From the NCBI RefSeq assembly GCF_030295745.1, contig NZ_AP027291.1:5146001-5210000 (forward strand): 64,000 nt of DNA, given 5' to 3'. Numbering within the stretch: position 1 is the first letter of the stretch; each line of letters begins with the position of its first letter. The DNA is from Mycolicibacterium sp. TUM20985. GTDB lineage: Bacteria; Actinomycetota; Actinomycetes; Mycobacteriales; Mycobacteriaceae. This document shows, piece by piece, positions 49,286 through 57,481 of this stretch. Both the position numbers and the translations under genes were made by a program. The notes beneath the pieces were generated by a model. It was not told the DNA's origin. It saw only the letters and a program-made list of their open reading frames with translations, and searched no databases.

Positions 49286-49806
49286 CCCCCGGCGACGAGG
49301 CCCCGGATGTACGCCGCCTGGCCGAGGTGCTGCGCACAGTCGTCGATGATGCTGACGATGCGCGCACTCGCGGTGACCGGCGGCGTCCACCGCTCGTCCA
49401 CGACGGCGGCCAGGTCGTCTGCCGTGACGGACGCGACGTAGGCCAGGGTCATCGCGTGCACGGCGTGGTAGTACCCGCCCAGCAGATCGGCGGACGCGCG
49501 GACCTTGGCGACCTGCTCGGGCGTGTGGCCGTAACCGTGGGCATCCCGCGGCAGGTCGAGCGCGAACCTGTCGACCCAGCCGTCGCGCAACCACAGCTGC
49601 TCGGTGCCGGCGATCTCGCTGAGCTGGGCATCCTGCACCCGCGCGCTGTGCCAGAGCAGCCAGGCGATCGTGTTGGCCTCGGGCGCCGGCCGGTAGTACG
49701 CGACCTCGTCGGTCAGGTCGTCGACGAGGTCGTCGGCGTGCTCGATCAGCCGCGTGAACGAATCGCGCAGCAGCTCACGGGCAGCCGCGATGTCGGTGTC
49801 AGCCAT
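49282..49806 (-). CDS. DinB / mycothiol-dependent isomerase-like protein
   Basis: A 174-residue four-helix protein of the DinB-like superfamily, which in actinobacteria includes mycothiol-dependent enzymes. Putative metal ligands are His in LLWHSARVQDAQ, His in YYHAVHAMTL and His in DDCAQHLGQAAYIRG. A thiol transferase or isomerase using mycothiol is a fair guess; no substrate can be named. A TAGCGT box stands seven bases upstream of the ATG, suggesting leaderless expression. The 14-copy tandem repeat begins 40 bases upstream, so changes in repeat number would move this promoter relative to the upstream VOC gene. Confidence 0.85.
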   Translation of the reverse strand: MADTDIAAARELLRDSFTRLIEHADDLVDDLTDEVAYYRPAPEANTIAWLLWHSARVQDAQLSEIAGTEQLWLRDGWVDRFALDLPRDAHGYGHTPEQVAKVRASADLLGGYYHAVHAMTLAYVASVTADDLAAVVDERWTPPVTASARIVSIIDDCAQHLGQAAYIRGLVAGG

Positions 49807-49845
49807 GGCTGCGACGCTACCCCGAGCTAACCCGGCGTCGCGCGT

Positions 49846-50251
49846 GCTACATGGTCGGCGCCGGCGCGCCTCCCGCTACATGGTCGGCGCCGGCGCGCCT
49901 CCCGCTACATGGTCGGCGCCGGCGCGCCTCCCGCTACATGGTCGGCGCCGGCGCGCCTCCCGCTACATGGTCGGCGCCGGCGCGCCTCCCGCTACATGGT
50001 CGGCGCCGGCGCGCCTCCCGCTACATGGTCGGCGCCGGCGCGCCTCCCGCTACATGGTCGGCGCCGGCGCGCCTCCCGCTACATGGTCGGCGCCGGCGCG
50101 CCTCCCGCTACATGGTCGGCGCCGGCGCGCCCCGTGCTACATGGTCGGCGCCGGCGCGCCTCCCGCTACATGGTCGGCGCCGGCGCGCCTCCGTGCTACA
50201 TGGTCGGCGCCGGCGCGCCTCCCGCTACATGGTCGGCGCCGGCGCGCCTCC
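49846..50251. repeat. 14-copy 29-bp tandem repeat (VNTR)
   Basis: Units begin at 49846 and recur every 29 bases (49875, 49904 and so on to 50136), then at 50165, 50195 and 50224. On the plus strand each begins GCTACATGGTCGG and continues with GCGCCGGCGCGCCTCCC; it contains GGCGCC and GGCGCGCC palindromes. Units 1-9 and 11 are identical; unit 10 (50107-50135) and unit 12 (50165-50194, 30 bases) end in CCGT, like the last unit. The last unit is coding: on the minus strand it gives the final residues GGAPAPTM and stop of the VOC protein. There are no spacers. Bases 49807-49845 hold only the DinB promoter. Plus-strand frames stay open through the array only because the unit lacks stops. Confidence 0.95.
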
Positions 50252-50611
50252 GTGGAACACGGCTTCGACATTGTTCCCGTCCGGGTCGCGCACGAACGCG
50301 CCGAAGTACCCGGGGTGGTACTCGGGCCAGATGCGAGGTGCGTGCAGCGACTCCGCCCCCAGCTTCAGCGCCGCGTCGTAGAAGGCCGTGACCTCGTCGG
50401 TGCCCGCGGCTTGGAACGCGAAGTGGATCGGGGCTCCCGGTGACCGGCCGGCGGCATCCTCCAGCCAGAAGTCGGGCTTGCGGTCCCGGCCGTAGCCAAC
50501 TGCGGCGCCCACGTCCATCTGCCGCGTGTAGCCCAGCACTTGGAGCACCGCGTCGTAGAACTCCTTGGACTTCTCGTAGTCGCCGCACACGATTCCGAAG
50601 TGATCGATCAT
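50225..50611 (-). CDS. VOC-family (glyoxalase/bleomycin-resistance-like) protein
   Basis: A 128-residue vicinal-oxygen-chelate protein with two beta-alpha-beta-beta-beta modules. It starts MIDHFGIVCGDYEKSKEFYD, where the His is a metal ligand, has IHFAFQAAGTDEVTAFYDAA in the second module, and ends RDPDGNNVEAVFHGG with the usual Glu ligand. It likely binds a divalent metal and a small substrate; glyoxalase, dioxygenase and resistance functions are all possible. The last eight codons and stop are one unit of the tandem array that follows, so its C-terminus GGAPAPTM is repeat-derived or the repeat derives from it. Confidence 0.88.
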   Translation of the reverse strand: MIDHFGIVCGDYEKSKEFYDAVLQVLGYTRQMDVGAAVGYGRDRKPDFWLEDAAGRSPGAPIHFAFQAAGTDEVTAFYDAALKLGAESLHAPRIWPEYHPGYFGAFVRDPDGNNVEAVFHGGAPAPTM

Positions 50612-50657
50612 CCACCGATCCTGGCACCTACCACCGACAGCGTCGTACATTCGGCTG

Positions 50658-52379
50658 ATGGCCCATGACTTGATCATCCGCAACGGCACGATCGTGGACG
50701 GCGTGGGCGGCGAGCCGTTCGTCGGCGACGTCGCGGTGTCCGACGGGGTGATCACCGCAGTCGGATCGGTCGAGGGGTCCGCCACCCGCGAGATCGACGC
50801 GACGGGTCTGCTCGTGACGCCGGGCTTCGTCGACCTGCACACGCACTACGACGGCCAGGCCATCTGGTCGGATCGAATGACTCCGTCGTCGGCGCACGGT
50901 GTGACCACCGCGGTGATGGGTAACTGCGGCGTCGGCTTCGCCCCGTGTCGCCCGGACGACCACGAGACGCTCGTCGACCTGATGGCCGGCGTCGAAGACA
51001 TCCCCGGCGTCGTCATGGTCGACGGCCTACCGTGGACGTGGGAGACATTCCCCGAATTCCTCGACGCGGTGTCGTCACGGGAACGGGACATCGACGTCGC
51101 GGCCTTCCTGCCGCACTCCCCGTTGCGGGTGTACGTGATGGGTCAGCGAGGCGTCGACCGCGAGCCCGCCACCGACGAGGACCTGGCGCTGATGCGAAAG
51201 CTGGCCGCCGAGGCCGTGCAGGTTGGCGCGCTGGGTTTCGCGTCGTCGCGATTGACCCTGCACAAGAGCGAAAGTGGTCAGCCCATACCAAGTTTCGATG
51301 CCGGACATGCCGAGATCGAAGCGATCGCCCGCGGCGTCAAGGACGCCGGCGGAGGCCTCATCCAATTCGTCCCCGACCTGGTCGCCGGCGACTACGGGCC
51401 CGCGCTGCAGACGGTGTTCGACGTCGCCGAGGACGTCGGCCTGCCGGTGACGTTCACCCTCGCGATAGGCAACGCGGGCGACCCGTTCTTCGTCGACGGG
51501 CTGAATCTCGTCGAGAAGGCGAATGCCGCCGGTGGGGACGTCAGCGCCCAGATCTTTCCGCGGCCCATTGGTCTGGTGATAGGACTCGAGCTGTCGGGCA
51601 ACCCGTTCATCCTGTACCCGAGCTACCGCGAGATCGCCCACCTCCCCCTCGCCGATCGCGTTGCCGAGATGCGCAAACCCGAAGTGCGCGAACGCATCCT
51701 GGCCGACAAACCCGCGAGCGACGGCCATCCGCTGATGTTCGCGGCCCAGGCGTGGGAGTGGATGTTCCCGCTCGACGACCCGCCCAACTACGAGCCACCC
51801 CGCTCGCAGAGCATCGCGTCACGGGCGCGGGCCCGCGGTGTCAGCCCGCTCGAAGAGGCCTATGACCGGGTGCTCGACGATGACGGGCACGCGATGCTGC
51901 TCATCACGCTGGCCAACTTCCGGGACGGTTCCTTGGACACGGTGGCCGAGCTGATCCGCCGCGACGACGTCGTCCTTGGTCTCGGTGACGGCGGCGCACA
52001 TTACGGAATGATCTGCGACGCAAGCTTTCCCACCTACATGCTGGCGCACTGGGCACGCGACCGCCCGTCGGGCCGGCTGTCGGTGGCGGAGGCGGTGCGC
52101 GAGCTGACGTCGGCGCCCGCCAGGGTCGCGGGGCTGGCCGACCGGGGCCGCATCGCCGTCGGCTACAAGGCGGATCTCAACGTCATCGACCACGCCGCGG
52201 TTCGCCTGCACAGGCCCGTCATCGCGCGCGATCTGCCCGGCGGCGGCCGTCGTCTGGACCAGACTGCCGACGGCTACGTCGCGACGGTGGTCGCCGGTGA
52301 GGTGATCGCGGAGAACGGCGTGCCGACGTCAGCCCGGCCCGGCAAGCTGGTCCGCGGCAGGCAGCCCTCGCCGGTCTGA
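50658..52379 (+). CDS. N-acyl-D-amino-acid deacylase-like amidohydrolase
   Basis: A 573-residue amidohydrolase-superfamily enzyme. The metal site begins VTPGFVDLHTHYDGQAIW, followed by HGVTTAVMGNCGVGFAP with the Cys typical of D-aminoacylases, then GALGFASSRLTLHKSE, and GLGDGGAHYGMICDASFP near the C-terminus with the catalytic Asp. The DAGHAEIEAI segment replaces part of the usual second metal ligand set. It would hydrolyse N-acyl-D-amino acids or a related cyclic amide. TACATT lies six bases before the ATG, again a leaderless arrangement, only 46 bases from the divergent VOC start. Confidence 0.88.
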   Translation: MAHDLIIRNGTIVDGVGGEPFVGDVAVSDGVITAVGSVEGSATREIDATGLLVTPGFVDLHTHYDGQAIWSDRMTPSSAHGVTTAVMGNCGVGFAPCRPDDHETLVDLMAGVEDIPGVVMVDGLPWTWETFPEFLDAVSSRERDIDVAAFLPHSPLRVYVMGQRGVDREPATDEDLALMRKLAAEAVQVGALGFASSRLTLHKSESGQPIPSFDAGHAEIEAIARGVKDAGGGLIQFVPDLVAGDYGPALQTVFDVAEDVGLPVTFTLAIGNAGDPFFVDGLNLVEKANAAGGDVSAQIFPRPIGLVIGLELSGNPFILYPSYREIAHLPLADRVAEMRKPEVRERILADKPASDGHPLMFAAQAWEWMFPLDDPPNYEPPRSQSIASRARARGVSPLEEAYDRVLDDDGHAMLLITLANFRDGSLDTVAELIRRDDVVLGLGDGGAHYGMICDASFPTYMLAHWARDRPSGRLSVAEAVRELTSAPARVAGLADRGRIAVGYKADLNVIDHAAVRLHRPVIARDLPGGGRRLDQTADGYVATVVAGEVIAENGVPTSARPGKLVRGRQPSPV

Positions 52380-52391
52380 GGCCCAGCGACT

Positions 52392-52410
52392 GTGCGATGT
52401 CATCCGTAAC
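52392..52410 (+). repeat. Flank motif copy A (GTGCGATGTCATCCGTAAC)
   Basis: A 19-base copy of a motif with consensus close to GTGCGRTTTCATCCGC. It ends 30 bases before the nuclease gene stop and forms most of the left inverted-repeat arm. Confidence 0.65.
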
Positions 52411-52420
52411 ACGCCGCTGA

Positions 52421-52438
52421 GTGCGGATGGAACCGCAC
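52421..52438 (-). repeat. Flank motif copy B, also a hairpin
   Basis: GTGCGG (52421-52426) and CCGCAC (52433-52438) pair around a six-base loop. Read on the minus strand it is GTGCGGTTCCATCCGCAC, a copy of the flank motif. It lies between two convergent genes and may also act as a terminator for either. Confidence 0.6.
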
Positions 52439-52440
52439 GC

Positions 52441-53313
52441 TCACCAAGTCTTCGGGCAGCCGCGTGAGATCAATGCGGCGCCAACCCGGTCGAGGAAGAA
52501 TCGCGGACTATTGAACAGGATTCCACTGGTCAGCCGCTCGGCGATCCACCCGAGGTCGGGTAGCTTCGCGTACCGGTGGATGTCCCGCGACCGCTGCTTC
52601 GCATCGCTCCAGTGGTGGGCGCCTTCGAACTCCACCCCGACGAGATAATCCGGCCATCCCATGTCGAGGCGAGCGAACATGCAACCCAGCTCATCGTAAA
52701 CCACGATCTGCGTCTGAATCGGCGGAAAACCGTTCTCTATCAACAACAATCGGGTGAGGGATTCGTACGGCGACTCCGCGCCACCGTCGACGAGCGCCAG
52801 CGTCGACCGCAGCTGACGCAGACCACGTACGCCGGGGTGTCGGGCGATGACGGCCTCGACCGCTTCGACGGTCACGCCCGTGGCGTTCATCAACGCGTCG
52901 ATGCGCTGCACCCCGTCAGCCAACGGGAGTCGGCGGCCGAGGTCGAACGCCGTTCGCGCAGGTGCGGTTGCGGGCATGCCAGCGACGGTTCGCGTTTCGC
53001 CGGCCAGCAAGGCGTCGGTGTGAACGACGATGCCCGGCGGCGGCCTCCGGTTGGCGTGGATGAGCTCGACTGGCGCCTCCGGTTCCACCCATCGCGCTCC
53101 GAGCATCGCCGACGCGGACAGTCCTGCGAGCACGCCAACGCGGCCCGACCACAGCCACGCCGCGCGGGCGCGATCGCACACGGACAATTCGATGCCACGC
53201 GGCACCCAGACGCCTGGATGCACGCCGTGGTTGAAGCGGCGCAACTCGCGGAAGGTGAGCGCGCCAGCGTCGAGCGCCTCGGACGCCCGGAACGGCCAAT
53301 CAATCGACTCCAT
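52441..53313 (-). CDS. AbiEi-type / DUF559 protein with endonuclease-like domain
   Basis: A 290-residue protein of a family common in mycobacteria. The N-terminal half (LTFRELRRFNHGVHPGVWVP, then AAWLWSGRVGVLAGLSASAM) resembles AbiEi-type antitoxin or winged-helix regions. The C-terminal half is DUF559, a Vsr-like restriction-endonuclease fold: RLDMGWPDYLVGVEFEGAHH gives Asp217, Glu228 and Glu230 as the likely metal-binding residues and His233-234. Whether it is a nuclease, an antitoxin or a transposon-derived protein is not known. No partner toxin gene is adjacent. Six degenerate copies of one motif flank it, suggesting it may recognise its own surroundings. Confidence 0.8.
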   Translation of the reverse strand: MESIDWPFRASEALDAGALTFRELRRFNHGVHPGVWVPRGIELSVCDRARAAWLWSGRVGVLAGLSASAMLGARWVEPEAPVELIHANRRPPPGIVVHTDALLAGETRTVAGMPATAPARTAFDLGRRLPLADGVQRIDALMNATGVTVEAVEAVIARHPGVRGLRQLRSTLALVDGGAESPYESLTRLLLIENGFPPIQTQIVVYDELGCMFARLDMGWPDYLVGVEFEGAHHWSDAKQRSRDIHRYAKLPDLGWIAERLTSGILFNSPRFFLDRVGAALISRGCPKTW

Positions 53314-53387
53314 GGCCGCAGACTCGCAACCGGGACCGACGAATCGCCGCCTCGGAGCTCAGTTGTCCACAGGACACCGCCGCGAAT

Positions 53388-53508
53388 GTGCGAAACGATG
53401 CGCGCCGTCCGGCGAGTTGCGGATGACATCGCACAGTCACGCAGCGGGCGGGCCGTCGATTGTGCACTTTCATCCGCCGTTAGCGGCGCGCCGCGTACGA
53501 AACCGCAC
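53388..53508. repeat. Cluster of flank motifs C-F upstream of the AbiEi/DUF559 gene
   Basis: Four copies lie in the gap 53314-53541: F GTGCGAAACGATGCGC (53388-53403, plus), C (53416-53434, minus, GTGCGATGTCATCCGCAAC), E GTGCACTTTCATCCGCCG (53462-53479, plus), and D (53491-53508, minus, GTGCGGTTTCGTACGCGG). E and D face each other around an 11-base centre. F is the poorest match. Confidence 0.6.
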
Positions 53509-53541
53509 GATCGGCGGGGCGGGATCGGCTGGGGATGACGA

Positions 53542-53574
53542 AGGGCCCGGGTGCGCGCTGCGCACCCGGGCCCT
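53542..53574 (-). terminator. groEL2 terminator hairpin
   Basis: Arms 53542-53556 and 53560-53574 are perfect 15-base complements around a three-base loop, 17 bases past the groEL2 stop. The stem includes AGGGCCCGGGTGCGC. T-run absent, as usual in mycobacteria. It may serve both strands. Confidence 0.8.
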
Positions 53575-53590
53575 CTCGTAGTAGCTGGAC

Positions 53591-55216
<1,626 letters not shown>

Positions 55217-55328
55217 TGCGAAGTGTTCCTCCGGATTGGGGATGGCACGTTTTTGGTCGGGAGCAGTGCCCGCGACGGACGACTGGAGTGTGCGACCGCA
55301 GTTGCGGCCCCAGTCTCACCGTCCCGAC

Positions 55329-55355
55329 CTAGCACTCACCGATCGCGAGTGCCAA
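55329..55355. promoter_or_regulatory. CIRCE element 1 (HrcA operator)
   Basis: CTAGCACTC (55329-55337), nine-base spacer, GAGTGCCAA (55347-55355). It matches TTAGCACTC-N9-GAGTGCTAA at 16 of 18 arm positions, 113 bases upstream of the groEL2 start. Confidence 0.9.
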
Positions 55356-55363
55356 CGTCATTT

Positions 55364-55390
55364 TTAGCACTCGACCTAGGCGAGTGCAAG
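55364..55390. promoter_or_regulatory. CIRCE element 2 (HrcA operator)
   Basis: TTAGCACTC (55364-55372), nine-base spacer, GAGTGCAAG (55382-55390). The left arm is a perfect match to CIRCE. It lies eight bases from element 1, so two HrcA dimers could bind side by side. Confidence 0.9.
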
Positions 55391-55412
55391 GTCACGGGCC
55401 GTCGACGCACCG

Positions 55413-55976
55413 CTATGACGACACCCGCAGACCTGCCTCGATCACCTCAGTCACCTTGCCGGTGACCTGTTCGCCGTAGGTCTGCGTCGCCTTGCAGACG
55501 ACCAGAAGTGCCTTCACCTCCGCCACCCCGACGTCTCGGCGCGCGGTACCCGCTCGCTGCGCCGCCGCCAGCAGATCGCCCACCAACTCGAGGAAGGCCG
55601 CCTCGGCTCCCGGCGCCGCGACGTCGACGTCCATGCCATAGCCGGCCAGCGCCTCGACCAAACCGTGGTCGGTGGCGCTCGTCGTCACCATCTCGCGAAG
55701 GAAGTCGAACAGCGCCTCGCCGGGCCCGGCGGCATCGAGCAGCGCGCGACCGTTGGCGACGATGGTCTGCACCCGGTCCTCGATGACGGCGGCGAACAGC
55801 GCCTCCTTGGTCGGGAAGTGCCGATAGACCGTGCCCGCTCCGACTCCCGCGCGACGGGCGATCTCGTCGATGGGCACGGCGAGGCCGTCGGAGGCGAACG
55901 CGTCGTAGGCCACTTCGAGCACCCGCGCCCGATTGCGGGCAGCGTCGGCTCGCATCGGACGAACCGGTTCGGACAC
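55413..55976 (-). CDS. TetR-family regulator
   Basis: A 187-residue TetR protein. The HTH is AARNRARVLEVAYDAFASDG, then AVPIDEIARRAGVGAGTVYR and HFPTKEALFAAVI. The C-terminal domain includes ALFDFLREMVTTSATDHGLV and ends TYGEQVTGKVTEVIEAGLRV. The GTG at 55976 has AAGGGAG just upstream. It is divergent from an SDR gene, with 97 bases between that contain a strong promoter and a repeated GCGTTCCG, so it probably represses that gene and itself. Confidence 0.9.
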   Translation of the reverse strand: MSEPVRPMRADAARNRARVLEVAYDAFASDGLAVPIDEIARRAGVGAGTVYRHFPTKEALFAAVIEDRVQTIVANGRALLDAAGPGEALFDFLREMVTTSATDHGLVEALAGYGMDVDVAAPGAEAAFLELVGDLLAAAQRAGTARRDVGVAEVKALLVVCKATQTYGEQVTGKVTEVIEAGLRVSS

Positions 55977-55989
55977 GTCTCCCTTTCGG

Positions 55990-56046
55990 TTGACAAAGCG
56001 GGGCGCGCGTTCCGTATAGTCGAAGACAACCGGAGTGGGCGTTCCG
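55990..56046 (+). promoter_or_regulatory. Promoter of SDR gene with repeated GCGTTCCG
   Basis: TTGACA (55990-55995) and TATAGT (56015-56020), 19 bases apart, form a near-consensus sigma-A promoter. GCGTTCCG occurs at 56007-56014, right before the -10, and again at 56039-56046, 32 bases later, both in the same orientation. The divergent TetR protein could bind them. AGGAGG (56061-56066) is the ribosome site. Confidence 0.65.
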
Positions 56047-56073
56047 CTTCGATGATACCCAGGAGGCTCACCC

Positions 56074-56964
56074 ATGACGTGGACTACCGCGAACATCCCC
56101 GACCAGACCGATCGCATTGCAGTCATCACCGGCGCCAACACCGGCCTTGGCTACGAGACTGCCGCCGCCCTCGCCGGCAAGGGCGCCCACGTCGTGCTCG
56201 CCGTCCGCAACCTCGACAAGGGCAAGGCCGCCGCCGACCTGATCGCCAGGCGGTATCCCGGTGCGGAGGTGTCACTGCAGGAACTCGACCTCACGTCGTT
56301 GGACTCCATCCGGGAAGCGTCCGACCAGCTCCACTCCACCCACGACAAGATCGACCTGCTCGTCAACAACGCCGGTGTGATGACGACGCCGAAGGGGACC
56401 ACGAAGGACGGCTTCGAGCTTCAGTTCGGCACCAACCACCTCGGCCACTTCGCCTTCACCGGACGACTCGCGGACCTGCTCCTCGGCGCGCCGGGCTCAC
56501 GGGTGGTGACCGTCAGCAGCATGGGTCATCGCTTCAGCGGAATCCGGTTCGACGATCTGCAGTCGGAGCGCAGCTACAACCGGTTGACCGCCTACGGCCA
56601 GTCCAAGCTCGCCAACCTGCTATTCACCTACGAGCTGCAGCGCAGGCTGGCCGACCGGGACACGATCGCGGTGGCCGCCCATCCCGGCGGCTCGGCCTCC
56701 GAACTGGATCGCCACCTACCGGGGCCGCTCAAAGTGGCCTTCCGGCCGCTGGAACAGAGCACCGAGATGGGCGCGTTGCCGACGCTGCGCGCAGCCACCG
56801 ACCCTGGCGTCGTCGGCGGGCAGTACTACGGCCCCGGCGGTTTCATGGAGATGCGCGGCTACCCCAAGGTGGTCTCGTCGAACGGCCGCTCCCATGACAC
56901 TGCCGTTCAACGCCGACTATGGGCGGTCTCCGAGGAGCTCACCGGGGTGGTGTTCCCGGCCTGA
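56074..56964 (+). CDS. Short-chain dehydrogenase/reductase (retinol-dehydrogenase-like)
   Basis: A 296-residue SDR: cofactor motif AVITGANTGLGYETAAAL, NNAGVM, VSSMGHRF with the catalytic Ser, and YGQSKLANLLFTYEL with Tyr and Lys, the pattern of RDH/WW-domain-type oxidoreductases that use NADP. HPGGSASELDRHLPG follows the active site. The substrate is unknown. It has a strong AGGAGG ribosome site and a sigma-A promoter, and lies divergent from a TetR gene that probably controls it. The cupin gene follows after 19 bases. Confidence 0.92.
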   Translation: MTWTTANIPDQTDRIAVITGANTGLGYETAAALAGKGAHVVLAVRNLDKGKAAADLIARRYPGAEVSLQELDLTSLDSIREASDQLHSTHDKIDLLVNNAGVMTTPKGTTKDGFELQFGTNHLGHFAFTGRLADLLLGAPGSRVVTVSSMGHRFSGIRFDDLQSERSYNRLTAYGQSKLANLLFTYELQRRLADRDTIAVAAHPGGSASELDRHLPGPLKVAFRPLEQSTEMGALPTLRAATDPGVVGGQYYGPGGFMEMRGYPKVVSSNGRSHDTAVQRRLWAVSEELTGVVFPA

Positions 56965-56983
56965 GGCGTAGCAGACTGGCTCC

Positions 56984-57481
56984 GTGTCACTCATCGTGCC
57001 GCCCTACCCGCCAGCTCGCTACACCGACGAGGCGCCGGAGGTGTCCGCGTCACTGCGACGCGGAGACCAGGCGCCGGACCACGACTCCTTCGGCCTGTTG
57101 CGCTACCACTATCTGGCCGACCAGAAGAAGGCCGACGGCGACTACGGGCTCTACCGCGTCGACCTCTCACCCAAGGCGGGCGGCCCGGGCCCGCACTACC
57201 ACCGCGCCATGTCGGAGGCCTTCTTCGTGCTCTCCGGGCACATGAGGCTCTACGACGGGCGCGACTGGATCGACGGCCGCCAGAACGACTTCCTCTACGT
57301 GCCGCCGGGCGGCATCCACGGCTTCCGCAACGAGGCCGACGAACCCGCGTCCATCCTCATCCTGTTCGCGCCGGGGGCACCGCGGGAGCACTACTTCGAG
57401 GGCCTGGCGCACCTCCACGAGCTCACCGACGAGGAGCGCGCGGCCTGGTTCATCGCCAACGACAACTACTTCGTCGAGTAG
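56984..57481 (+). CDS. Cupin-domain protein
   Basis: A 165-residue protein with one cupin barrel. The first motif is GPGPHYHRAMSEAFFVLSGH, where two His and a Glu bind a metal, and the second is FLYVPPGGIHGFRNEADEPA with the third His. It may be a dioxygenase, isomerase or binding protein; no substrate can be assigned. The start is GTG at 56984. It follows the SDR gene closely and its 3' end overlaps the convergent UvrA-like gene by 16 bases. Confidence 0.87.
   Translation: MSLIVPPYPPARYTDEAPEVSASLRRGDQAPDHDSFGLLRYHYLADQKKADGDYGLYRVDLSPKAGGPGPHYHRAMSEAFFVLSGHMRLYDGRDWIDGRQNDFLYVPPGGIHGFRNEADEPASILILFAPGAPREHYFEGLAHLHELTDEERAAWFIANDNYFVE

Larger units (their letters stand above)
52386..53440. 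repeat. 25-bp inverted repeats flanking the AbiEi/DUF559 gene
   Basis: Bases 52386-52410 and 53416-53440 are reverse complements at 23 of 25 positions. They lie 30 bases beyond the 3' end and about 100 bases before the 5' end of the nuclease-like gene. They contain the best copies of a degenerate motif repeated in both flanks. No direct target duplication was found beside them, so a transposon is not proven. Confidence 0.7.

Noticed and set aside
49846..50251. CRISPR-like array
   Set aside because: Units of 29 bases abut directly, with no variable spacers and no cas genes nearby.
49754..50443. Plus-strand frames encoding a repetitive Met-Val-Gly-Ala-Gly protein
   Set aside because: All three frames are open only because the 29-base unit has no stop on this strand; there is no ribosome site, and the frame runs through the antisense of the VOC and DinB genes.
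52386..53440. Insertion sequence around the AbiEi/DUF559 gene
   Set aside because: Inverted repeats are present but there is no transposase and no target duplication was found; kept as a finding about repeats only.
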